Assembly (NCBI RefSeq): GCF_000003815.2
Contig: NC_049981.1
Location: 26,653,392-26,717,391 of the forward strand
Length of the DNA stretch: 64,000 nt
Direction of reading: 5' to 3'
Source: Branchiostoma floridae
Lineage: Eukaryota > Chordata > Leptocardii > Amphioxiformes > Branchiostomatidae
The translations under genes were made by a program, and so were the position numbers. The stretch's first letter is position 1; every line of letters starts with the position of its first letter. Shown here in pieces: positions 39,713-51,300 of this stretch. Under the pieces are notes generated by a model, which was not told the origin of the DNA, searched no databases, and saw only the letters and a program-made list of their open reading frames with translations.

Positions 39713-42700
39713 GTTTATGGGCACTAGTTGGTAACAAGACGACTAGTGACCAGAAAGTATCATTCCTTTTTATGTAACTTTCAACATCAGCCCTCTGACT
39801 ATATCTTGACACAAATTTGGTTGTTAATGAAAACCTACAACTAGTTGGGCACATAGGAACATGCTACTGACGACAGACACACCGATACCTTTGTAGAACT
39901 CCTTGTAGAGTCCTCTGTGATATAAAATCGTTTTACTTTAACTTTCTTTGTTTGATCCTTATCACACAACAAACCTTTGTCATTAACGTCAGTCCGTAAG
40001 GACATCGCACATGGTGTTCTTCATTCAGTTCAGTTCAATTTTATTGAGAATCAACTAGGGGTGTACAATGTTTAGGGCGTGCCACTGAATTGTGTTGATT
40101 TTGCAGAAACATCAACAATGCATATCAAAATCAACTTAGTTAACAGGTGTAACGTTATACATGCGGACAGACCCCGAGTAAATATACACATACCGGCACC
40201 AATTAAGTCACGGTAACGTCACAAGAACAATACTGATATGTCTTTAGCCATTTGACTCATTGTACAGACGAATAGCTTGATGAAGCAATGGATTACTGAG
40301 TCTTTTTGTACGCGCTGTTAGTATTTGTGAGTTCGGACCTTTATTTCTGAGACTCCGCCCAGTGGCCATGGTCCTGGTTGGTGGGACCAGTTGGTTCTTG
40401 GCAATTATGGATGCGTGTCATGTTTGTGTTTCTTTGTACCACATCTTCACTAGAAGTAAACCATAATGTAGGATATACTATCAAGGATGAATAATCAAGT
40501 TAGCGACGTTTTTTACGGGAAAAAGTTTTTGCGTCGACATTCAATTATGGATAGAGGCGTGTTTCTGCCATATATTCCGACTCTAGATCTTCGGATGTAC
40601 AGAGCCTGAGTGCTGTTGTTCCCGGTTCTCTATAGCAAGTTATTACTTAGCTTAGTATTGCCTCCATCATTCCATTCTATATATGTCTTCTTTTGTTCAG
40701 CACGGTGCCGTCATCAGTTGCAAAATCTATGTCGGGCCTCTGTGGCAGCCTGGATCCATGGAAGATTCACCCTGCATATTTTGTGACTGGTATGATAGAC
40801 CAGTGCAGAGCCCGTCTGGTCGTGAAAACGTGTAACTTGCATGAAATATCATATCTATCTTTATATCTAGCTAACAGTATACTTTGCCTTTGGATGTTGA
40901 AAACAGTCCAAAACAGAGAAAGAATGAGACCCTTTTATTGTAAAGTAGTTTGGGTATATCGAAGATAAGATCAGTCGCTATAAGAACATCGTTAAAATCA
41001 GGTTACGAAGAAAGTTAGGGGTAATGTAAAAATGTGGATATATCTTTCAACAGTAGATTAATGAGAAAATTGGTAAATGGCATTTATTCATGGCAAAAAG
41101 ATTTTCCATCGCTGGTAGACTAGTTTTACAGACCACCATATGACCAACCGTCATCATGATATGAACGTCGCGTTGGTTTTAAGCCATCACGTTCGACGTG
41201 AAATACAATCTAAGCGACGTATTTTTGCCGTTGTCGAATAGAGAGGAAATGATTTTGGGTCTGATATTGAAGAACATCAAAAGCAATGATAAAAAGGAAA
41301 ACCAAGTCACAAAGGACCAACATCAATGGCTTGGGAATCCCATTTAATCCTGCATGCTGGATTCATTCTTTGTATAGAACTCATCTGGTCCAACGGTTTC
41401 GTTAGCCATGTCAAGGACCAGAAGTCATTACGGTTGGACTTTGTTGTTGTTGTTCCTTGTCTTACCGAGCTTTAATTTGCTGGATTTCTCAGGTTCCTTT
41501 TTAAACACACGGGGTTCTGCTTTGCATTGAGCTAACATTAAGTTAAGTTTGGTTATCAAAGTGTTTAAAGCAGTTGGGAAAATATCGGAGTCGTACAGAC
41601 GCATTAGACTCTTCTCAGGATTAAAGTGCCGGTTGTGAACCCGACTGTGGGTTTAGACCTAATCTCCTTAAGCCCAGGTTATATCAAGTCTTCTGACAGA
41701 CTTTCATTTTTCCTCAAAATTCCATAGATTTGCGTTCTTCTTTGCTATGTGGGTGTGCGCCGTACTTAAACCCTTTTTTCCGCCTGGGTTGGCGAACTAA
41801 GCGAGGGAGCTAGCGGTGCGCGGACGGGAAAAGGGCCACGAATATCACTTTCCACCGAGTTTCACTTTACCCATGAGGGACCGATAATCGCAGGCACTTT
41901 GCTGTTTTGATCAAAGTGTTTTCCGTTTTATCTGTCGGTCCCATGGTAGAAAGGTTAGCAAAGTACAGGACTACCAATCTCTATGGTCTCGTTTTTGTAC
42001 CTTGTCTGTCGGCTTTGCCGACGATCTGACGATTTCGGGTACAAAGTTGTGCATTTAACGGCACGTTGCCTTCAAAGATAACTTTCATGTGTAAGTGGGG
42101 ATTATGTGTCGACTTTTCAAACCTGGATAGGACAGTGACTGAGATATGGAGCGACAGAAAGAGAGAGGAAGAAACAGAAGGGCAAACTTACATCCACACG
42201 CCCTAGGTACAGGTGGGATTTACACCTGTAAGTGTAGGATATATAGCGGATGTTGAACAGGACGTCGAATTGTAGCTTATCTGTGACGTTCTCACACCAG
42301 TTCATAACGTATTGACTATGATGGACCCTCATTTTAAGCTGTATCACTTAAGCTCGAATCTGAATTGGTGAGCCGGCGTAACCGTGCTGCAGCGTAACAC
42401 TGCACCACCGTCACAGGCACGGGGCGGCGGCTGGCTATACCACACCGAATGCGCCTACCACACCTGCACTATTCAAATCTAACTCTTACTGCTGTTTGAC
42501 GCTATCTAATGAAGAGGCCCTTGCCGTATTTGATAACATGAGGTTCAAATCTGTGATATTTTGTGGGAAAACCGAATTTTAAACACGTCGACTGATACAT
42601 GTAGTCATGATTCTTTCTCGTTATTTCGGGGCCGTGCTGTAATCTTGTTTGTCCGTTTGCACATCATGCACGGACATGGTGCGGCCTGGACACTTTTCTT

Positions 42701-44124
42701 ATTACTGTTTCGCATGCCTAAATGCTCGACAACTTCTCTTTAGTATCAACAGAAACGAGGAAATGCAAATAAAGGCAGAAACTTCGACCATTAATATTAT
42801 CTTCATACCGAGCGGTGTGCGTAGAGGGCGGACAGTGGATTCTGTCGCTGTGCCGTCTGCTCACCCTAGGGTTTCTCATCCCCACTAACTATCCTGTCCC
42901 AGTTCTGACGGTCTACAGCCATTTCTTTCAGCCCTTTGAGAGTGATTTTATCAGTCTTCCGAGAACTGATTTGTCATCGTACAGTACACAGTTCAGACAG
43001 GTTTCTCTATGCCTGCCTAGGGTTCGGTTTCCATTCTTTAAGTAGTCGTTCCTTGGGCATTCGCCATAAAGTCGGTTTGCCGAGGCGATGTTTACCATGT
43101 TTGCCGGAACATCTCTGTTTCTTGCCTGCTGTTGTGTCTAGTTCACCCTTACAAATACCACGTTTTATTGCAGTCCCATGCCTCATTTTTTTTTCTATCC
43201 AGGGATACTGTTGAATTATGGCGTATGTCAATGAGAGGGATATTGAAATGAATTAATGAATGATTTTGTTTTTTAAAACGCCGTAGCTGGTGGAATGAAT
43301 TGCGTTATACTTACAACGAGTCAAACTTCAAACACATCTCCCTTGGCATAAATTAGTAAAGTCATCGGGACTAAAAATAACTTTGCTAATGAATTTTGAG
43401 GGATTAAACGTTGCGTCAAAGATTGGAACAGCTTCCGTCATAAAGTTTGTCAGCCATACGCTGATTGATAACATGCCAACAAATACTTACATAATTGTGT
43501 GACACACATAATTGTGGACAACTTAATGGATGACAAAGACTAAGAAGTAATGAGGACAATGAAGAATCTATGTTCTGAGACTCCCTACATTCTACACCAA
43601 TGAAATCTCACATATTTCATCTTACAAATGAATTGAAGCTCATGAAGAAGTTTTGTCTAGAGTATTAAATTTTTAAACCTCAAAATGCGATCAAAAAGTT
43701 ACAAAACGTGCTGAGCTTTTGTGTGCTATCCCAGTGCAACATTCTGAAATGCCACATTCATGGCTAAATGCTGTTGTAGAAAGTCTCGCTTTTTATTGGC
43801 GACGTATTCTATTCATTTTGAATTTCTGTTATGTGGTCCATATTGTTAACAAGTCTTGATGTACGCTGTATTTGAGATTTTTGCCATCAGAAGAGACAAT
43901 CTGAAGATCAACTTTTTGGCCTGACATCCTCAGTTTGCATAACACAATGTTTGACGTCTTTTTGTTCCAGGGGTCAAAGATTGTGCACTATGTGTACAGC
44001 GTAGGTCTAAACGTGAACCAGTATCCGACCGCACAGCTAGGTGACACTAGTAAATTTTATTAGGGCAACATTGTGATCAATTTACCCCAAGGTAGCGAAG
44101 TTGCTTTTGTTGCTTGTGCGCCGA
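39713..44124. other. Noncoding stretch with decayed repeats
   Basis: No supported gene. Around 40024-40440 the sequence starts with a CAGTTCAGTTCAATTTTATT motif and resembles the 3' end of an old interspersed repeat on the minus strand. A candidate exon at 40701-40789 has acceptor TTTTGTTCAG and donor GACTG|GTATGA, open in two frames. An imperfect hairpin (GGGACCGA..TCGGTCCC) lies at 41877-41942 around an inner CACTTTG/CAAAGTG pair. The remainder shows nothing recognisable. Confidence 0.4.
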
Positions 44125-44490
44125 AATACTGTAAATGCAGAAATGTTCGCGGTGGTCTCACATTCGCGGTTTTCGCCTTGGCCACTTCACCGCGAACTTA
44201 AAACCCACCGCGAACATTTATCCTTTATAGTTTTTGACAAGTCTTTGGCGCTACCGCGAACTTAAAACCACAGCAAAAACCCCATTTTCCCGCTAATGCG
44301 ATATTCAATCTCCGGTCTGATTTATTTTCGCGGAGACCATATTTCGCGTTGTAAGAGGAAAGAGGGCCGTTTTCACGGTATCCCAAATTCGCTATTTAAA
44401 CTAACTCTGTAGTGCATTATTGATAAAATGCATTTTCGTGATACCCGGAATTCGCGGTAAGCGTAAGAGGCTATCGCGAAAATAAAACCT
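44125..44490. repeat. CGCGAA-type interspersed repeat, copy 1
   Basis: Begins ACTGTAAATGCAGAAATGTT, then TTCGCGGTGG, then ACCGCGAACTTAAAACC twice, then further TTCGCGG and TCGCGAA motifs. The inverted CGCGAA motifs make it self-complementary. The same core recurs at 45560-45720. I recall this type as widespread in marine invertebrate genomes. Confidence 0.75.
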
Positions 44491-45510
44491 CCACCATTAT
44501 CATTTCAAGGTGCATTGCGATGTCACGAAACAAGGGAAATTTTAATGAGACTAAACCGGGAATATGTTGAATAATCTTAAGAACGATTAGATGACCCATT
44601 TCACCCATACCTTCCCTATTTTGGGGGAGGCCAATGGGAGTGAATGAATAATACAAAAGTCAGATGAAAATTCATTTTACATGTAAATGACCAATTGATT
44701 TTAGTTACAAAGTGAGTAAAGAATGATAATAGTAAATCATAAAACAGCCAACCAATGTTTTACCATTGACAATGTTTTACCATTTGACAAACATAATACA
44801 TGGTAAAAGTCACTGCCACAATCGGTTTTTTTTGGGGGGGGGATCACTTAATAAAAGAACAAACAAAAAGCCGCAAAAACTCGTAAATATAAACCGGTGT
44901 GACCAAGGAGCTTTTATATAAGTATGCATACATTAGCCCCACAGCGAGCGTTACGTTACATTGTCATTCCCGATGATATTACACCCGTTACGTTTCGACA
45001 GCCATGTGTATAACATGCCCACTGTTTAACATGCACCGATCATTGGAATGGGGGGGGGGGGGGATGGGTGTCGTACCAATATCGATTTACACCGATTTCT
45101 TTGACATGTGCCCATGCATGAGCAAAGGGACGACAAATTTGCTAATGATAGGCTATCCTCTACCAGACTCCTTGGTGGGAAAAAATAGTAGGTCAAATGG
45201 ACTGTACACTTTGTTTTGCCAAATGAGTAAGACAGACATAGATTTGAACATACTGTAGTAAAGTCCAGAAGAAAAATGTATTGGGCCAATGGCCATCATA
45301 TTCCTGCAAGGTAGTCTGGTAGTAGTTTTCTGGTAGCAGAAAACTGGCGGCAACTAAATGTAAGAATCGTCACAGAGTCTTTTAAACTTTAGATCGCTTG
45401 CCACGCAACTTGTAGCTGGAAGCCAGACTGCTCCCCGGGCTAACACAGGCTCTGGAGGATCTCACCAGTAAATTTCCCGACTACTATTACTATACATGCA
45501 GAAAATTTCG
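44491..45510. other. Noncoding stretch between CGCGAA-type repeats
   Basis: No gene seen. A run of 14 G lies at 45050-45063 and a shorter G run near 44829-44841. Confidence 0.45.
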
Positions 45511-45559
45511 CTTGGTTTGGTTTATTTGGTAAACCAAACCAAACCAAACCAAACCAAAC
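45511..45559. repeat. AAACC tandem-repeat hairpin
   Basis: GGTTTGGTTTATTTGG pairs with the following tandem AAACC units. The hairpin lies between two TTTCGC copies at the start of the CGCGAA-type repeat, as if it expanded or inserted there. Confidence 0.7.
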
Positions 45560-45720
45560 TTTCGCGGTGGTTTAATGTTCGCGGATTTCGCGGTGGCTGC
45601 TCAATTAATGCGAACTTAACGAGCATTTTTTTCATGGCAGTAAGAGACTACAGTGCATGGAGCTACCGCGAACTTAAAACCACCGCGAAAAGTCCTTTTC
45701 CTGCTACCGCAATCACTGCT
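45560..45720. repeat. CGCGAA-type interspersed repeat, copy 2
   Basis: TTTCGCGGTGGTTTAATGTT, a central section, then ACCGCGAACTTAAAACCACC and GCGAA followed by TTTTCCTGCTACCGC. The order is the same as in copy 1. Confidence 0.8.
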
Positions 45721-46039
45721 TGGAGAGTAGGCCTAGGGTCTAACTCATGTAGCCTGGCTACCATCCTATTAAGTTTACTTAGGCTCCCGTACTCGCCCTC
45801 TATCTTGTGATGTCGAGTGAATGTGAGAGGCCCTGTGAACTACATGCATTATTCCATTGCCACACTCACAGGGACATTGTATTAAATTGGGCATCATGTC
45901 CTTGGTTTTAGAAAGTGTTACACTAAATTTAGAAAGTATGAAAACAACGTTAACAGATCGAGATGACACCACACCACCGCCGGCCCCGAGCCTGTTGGGG
46001 ACAAGAAGAAGATTATTCGGTCACCGTCGGCCGTACACG

Positions 46040-46053
46040 GTTACCATGGCAAC
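46040..46053 (+). promoter_or_regulatory. RFX X-box-like motif
   Basis: GTTACCATGGCAAC fits the RFX consensus GTNRCC-N(0-3)-RGYAAC and is nearly palindromic. Related motifs occur at 47967-47980 and 48808-48821. Confidence 0.5.
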
Positions 46054-46743
46054 TTCACCAACGGGGCCGGAGGCAGGGATGGAAAATGTGGTTCTCGTTA
46101 TTTATATATATATATAATGTTATATATATAATGTTATCTTTTATAAGATGACTGCATGTAGACAGCATATTATTTCGTGGCCGCGGTAGTGTAGTGTGAA
46201 TACATGTATGGCTACAGCAAGTAAGTTTTGTGGATGACATCAGCGCGCCCATTAATTTTTTGCCCGATTTCAGAAAGAAAAAAACGAATTTTTTTCGTCT
46301 CCGGGGACGGTCAGATAGACCAAAATAGGCAAACGTTGTGTTGTGACCTAATAATCATACTTGCAGAACTTACACTAGGGAGGTAGCCATGACTGTAGTT
46401 GCAGAAGTGAAACTTGTTGGGTAGTTGTAAAAGTGCCACCAATATGGAAGCCATGACTGTAGTTACCAGCTTGGCAATTATACAAGTGTACCACACTATT
46501 ATCACTGCGTTGTTAGTTGTGATGCCACATTTTGTCACTTCAAATCTTGTTACGACGTTTACGGCGTCTATTTTGAAAATTTAGCCATCTTGTTTTTTTT
46601 CTACCCATCTTGTTTTTGTTGTTGTTCCTATATCTTATTATTTTTGCACTCATTCTGGATAGGTTGTCATCCATAGAATTTATTTGCTGTGGCCTATTTG
46701 AGAAAAGAAAGTAGCCTCCTACCAGACTTACCGACTGTAGACT

Positions 46744-46877
46744 CTACCAGGCTTCGTGGATCGGTGGTCTAATTGTAGAAATTGGACAAATAGAATCTAT
46801 AGTACGATAGGGGAGTTAGCCGGCCAGAAGGGTACGTGGTGAGGATAGTGATTCTATCGATCCACGGAGCCTGGTAG
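46744..46877. mobile_element. Small inverted-repeat (MITE-like) element
   Basis: CTACCAGGCTTCGTGGATCG at 46744-46763 is the inverted complement of 46858-46877, 19 of 20 bases, with a 94-bp centre. CTACCAGACTTACCGACTG just to the left echoes the right-hand ..GTAGAGGCTAACCGACTGG, so the true ends may lie slightly further out. Confidence 0.6.
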
Positions 46878-47495
46878 AGGCTAACCGACTGGCAAAGCGT
46901 AGGGTTTTTTTTTTCAGATTATTTCATTATTTGTCAGTTCTGGATTGTACAAAAGGTTTTCTTGTTGTTACGACCGAGAGTTGGACAATGCAGAACATAC
47001 AATCAGAAAACAGCATATGTAATGAGCGATAAAAAAGAAGCCAAGTTGTGCGCCTGCTCGTGAGGCTACAGGGGTGGCGATGTGTGCGTAAAGTCGCCGG
47101 TGGGTGACCACGCCTCTGGTGGCGCCACTACTCTGTCTCCGTGTCCGAGCTAATCTGTCATGTCGCGCTCGCCTCCCGACCCCCGGGGCCTGTTCCCCGC
47201 CAACACGCTCTCTCCAGCTCCAGTAATATATAATCAACTGTCGAAAAGCGCGCCCTTCCACTACACAGCTACTAACAGCGATACATACATGTCAACGGTT
47301 ATTCCAGCTAAATTTTCATCAGTTTCATTTGCTGTGAGGTTAGACGGCTTTAGAATCCTGTTCGAGCTGACCTCTGCGGATCACCGACCCGGAAGCAAAT
47401 TGGAACCCCGTATTATTTAATATATGGCACGTGGCGTCCCTAAATTGATTTCCAAATATGGGCACACAAAGGAGCCGGCCTGTTTCTGCGGCGCG

Positions 47496-47505
47496 AGATC
47501 AAAGG
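47496..47505 (+). promoter_or_regulatory. TCF/LEF binding motif
   Basis: AGATCAAAGG, the optimal TCF/LEF HMG-box site used in Wnt reporters. One of two identical copies 297 bp apart. Confidence 0.55.
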
Positions 47506-47784
47506 GACCGACAACCACACCCCCGGCCGGGGCAAACCACACCTCCTCTGAGGGTTACATTCAGCCTGAATTTTTCTACGTTTCCTAAAAGCCAAATAGG
47601 CGTAAATCCGCGCAGATTTCTCGGAGAGACCGTGTCTGTTCCGCGGTTGGAAATCGACATAGACGATCGGGACTCCGCGTCAGTTTCCGAGTGCCTTCTC
47701 CGATCGATTTCACCGCCGGCGTTAATACTTCGGGGAGGATTTGTGGCGAATTGGCGGACACAGCAAGCACGGCGCACCATCTCC

Positions 47785-47802
47785 CGGCGGCAAGATCAAA
47801 GG
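47785..47802 (+). promoter_or_regulatory. TCF motif with adjacent helper-type site
   Basis: CGGCGGC at 47785-47791 matches the complement of the GCCGCCR helper site bound by the C-clamp of invertebrate TCFs. It is followed immediately by AGATCAAAGG at 47793-47802. The pair is the bipartite arrangement known for C-clamp TCF targets. Confidence 0.5.
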
Positions 47803-48350
47803 AATGCAAGCAAACAAAGCCGCTATCATCTGGTAATGGCCATTGAGTTTTCTATCACTACCCCCTTTCGTGAATATTTGCACACTGAATCCAATACGAT
47901 GTTATTGTGGTTAAAAAATGGCTTCTAATTCGGCATGTCAGCCGCTTTTTATCTGTGAAAGGGTTAGTTACTATGGCAACGTAGATGTCGGCGCCTTTTA
48001 CGCTCAACTAACAAACGCAATTGTTTGTGGCGAATCGTAAAAACTATCTGACCCGACAAACAGCTCGGGTTTGGTGGTGGTGGGGCCAGTTGTTAACATT
48101 TTGAACAGACTAATTTTGGTGGTAAGTGTTGAAAATGTATTCGGTAGTGTTGAGTGCTGTGGGCATGAAGCCGCGCGTTTCCTCGGTCCCCTCGCTGCCC
48201 AGGTGAAGGCAGATGCTGCCCAGATTGCGCGTATCCGGGACACAGATATAATGTCCCCACAAGGGGCAGTGGGGGCTCAGGACTCATCATGTGTCCGTGG
48301 TAGCAATCGTAATTCCTTCTATTCATCCTCAGATAAGAAAAACGTAGTGT

Positions 48351-51300
48351 AATATTGTAGACTTACTAGAACACCAAGAAGACGTTTAGGCGACATTGTT
48401 TTCTTGCTATCTAAAATGTATTTTATTAAGAAAGTCTAAGACCAGGTTTCTATGACAGCAGCTGTAGATATGTGATTCTTTTCAGTAACATTGTATATAC
48501 AACAAAGAATGGGCCACAGAGTAGTTTTGCTTTCAGTATCGTGGTTTTCTTTTTTATCTTAAGATCAAGGTAAAGACAAGTTAAGTATAAAATGAGAGGT
48601 AAATAAAGAAAGGAGTCCTGGAGGATAGTATGAGCCATACCACATTACCAGCCAAATTAAATCTCAAGTGGTAACAGCCAGTCGTGTTTTTTAAGATCTT
48701 CTCCATATTTTGAATGTAGTCCTCTCATCATTTTCAGCCTATAGCTATAGCGCCAGTCCCTCGCAGTGCTTGTTGTGTTCTGATGCGACTAACAATATTG
48801 TTATGCCGTTCCCATGGCAATAGTTGATGATTTGCATATATTTCTTTGATGTTACCGATATTGCGCTTTTACCGGCATGCGTCTCCACCTTCTCGTCCGC
48901 AGAATTTCTCCAAAACTCCAAAAGCTATATGCGAATTTCTGAAAACCTACACATATCAACGTGATCCTATTTAACTATGGGGGGGGGGGGGGGGGGTAAT
49001 TTTAATACAATGTATAGAGTTTTGGGCACACATGTCTTTTCTAAGTCGTCAAGGGTTATATTTGCGGGGTTACGTTTTCGCAACTTTTTCTTTTGCTACA
49101 GCTTCTCGCCTTAAATTTTCACGTTACCTCTGCGGCAGGATTTACTTCTCTTGATTTGACCCCATTTCCAGGGGCACTCAGTAGTGTGCAACATATTTTT
49201 CACACAAAAACAACTCACACAACTTTGTACACGACATCTCGGAAAATCTGTTGAACTGGTTTAATCTCTGCTGCATCCCCCACTATTCTGAAACAGACGT
49301 CATTTCTACCAACTTTCTTTGATATGGCTTCACCCTGGTTAGACCCAGGGCTACTGTTACAAAGGCGCGCACTTTTAAGGATTCAGTAAAATATCGCCAA
49401 CCTTATGAAATTTCAGTTTGCCAGATTCTGTTTCGGGTAGGAATATTAAAGGTGACTCCTGCTTCAGAATGTAGAATGCAGTTCGTTTTGAACAGATCTA
49501 ACGATGCGACTCTACACAAATCTGTCCATGCTTTTGCGATTACAATATCTTCATGATGAATAAATGAATAACCTAATATCATTTTGTCTTAAAGTTGATA
49601 ATACTCTCTTGATTATTGTACAATTTTCTTGTATGTAAATCAGATGCGAGAGCAAGTGGGTTTGTATCCTCAGTGAGCAGTGAGGCGGGTGTAATTCGCG
49701 CTAAGCTGTTGTTTGCGAAATCACCATGTCTGACAAATTTGAGCCAGGTTTCCCGGCCGGTAATGTGGAACCTATCAGTCCTGGCGGCAGACTAGCGGCG
49801 ACGTCCTACCACGGGCGCCTGTACCAAGGCTGCCGCACACCTCTAACACATACCCTGCACTAAAATTCTAAACCATCATTAACCATGCTCGGGGAGTTGC
49901 TGGCGTTAGTTTTTTCGTGGCTCCTCCGGTACCCAGGGGAGTGATAGCTAGAGAGAGGCACGGTGCAGTGCATCTCCCTTTGGTCCGGATACCGTATGCA
50001 GAACCCAGTGGCGAATCTTTTAATAATTGATGTTTTAGGAAATATATATTTTTTGTTTCAAACTCATTTCTGTTGTTTTTGTCCCCTAAAAATAAAACCA
50101 CATTATTGGCACCCATTGTACATGGGAGCTGTGCGTCCAGAAAGCGCGTCCGCCAAGGTTTACGACAATCGCTTATACTTTTGATATAGCTTCAATATTA
50201 ATTTTAATCGCTTTATATATATTACGTTGAGTAGGTTAGTCAAGGATTGAAACTTGGCCGTCTGTAACAAGGGTTGAAGCCCACAGAAATGATTGTAACA
50301 GATTGAAATTGCGGCAGATACTTTGTATTAAGACAGTTCTATTGTGAATATTGAGAAAAACGCGTTGCATGCAGGCCTATTTCTCAGACCACCACCAATG
50401 TGAAGGAGACCTGATCTACATTTAAGGATTTTTATTGGGGTGTACTTGAGGGATGTGTATGTCATGAGTGTGTGGATTGTGTGGGCAAATATTAAATGAA
50501 GCGGGGGTATTTTTTTTACGGGCGCGTTTTTGCAGAGCAAGCTCCGTGGTATCGAAGGCGAGGGTTGTTTCTCTGTCAACCACCTGTAAAACAACAAGAA
50601 AACTTTGGTCAGAAGGGGAGGGGAAGAGGATCTATGACCACAGGAGCGCAATCCTCGGCAAGGGTCCCTTCTTGAATTATTAAATACATGTTCTGGCCAA
50701 CATCGCTATTTAAAACACCCATTCAACTACCAAGGCCGACCTTTGTTCATCCAAGTTCAATCAGGTTCAGTCTCTTTACATTCGTCTCGTCGTGGCGATA
50801 CCGTAAAGTGGTTTACAAAGTATTAAAGATGGCTTGTCTTGGAGTCCGTAAAGGTTGACCAACACGTTATAGACTCTACTCGACCTTCAATCCTTGATGT
50901 AAGTCGCTGTATGTCTGAACAGTGCGATCACGTTCCTAGTTCATTCACGGACTAACCATATAAAGGTGTCTTCCTGAACCCAACGATCGACACAAAACGT
51001 AATAAGACATGAAAAGTCTTAAGAAAACTGCACGTGCATATGAAACAACAAATCATAAAATATGTTATTGCTGAAGTTTTCGGAAAGGTGGCACTGTATT
51101 ATTATATTGACCTGAACTAAAATCATTGAAGCATGCATGCCTCAAACACGCCGCCTCGGTGCCCTTCTGTTCACTTGTAGTAATGCAGTAATACTCTAAG
51201 ATGATCCGCGGTTTGATCAAATTAATGCTTGAAAAGATCTGTGCAATCATACTCCTATTGTACCAGAGGAAGAGTTCTGTAGAACGCTGTCTCAAATCTG

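Larger units (their letters stand above)
46960..48350. promoter_or_regulatory. CpG-rich block with TCF and RFX motifs
   Basis: This 1.4-kb block is clearly richer in CG dinucleotides than its AT-rich surroundings. It contains two perfect TCF/LEF sites (47496-47505 and 47793-47802), an RFX-like site (47967-47980) and an E2F-like AAAGCGCGCC at about 47246. A 156-codon frame (47458-47928, MGTQRSRPVS) is open, but overlapping long frames on the other strand and the GC bias make chance openness plausible. A distal regulatory element or an unrecognised promoter fits better. It lies about 12 kb upstream of the Tcf/Lef start codon. Confidence 0.45.

Noticed and set aside
39419-39854. Cys/Val/Tyr-rich minus-strand frames, apparently membrane or cysteine-rich proteins
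   Set aside because: They are translations of a CA/CATA microsatellite.
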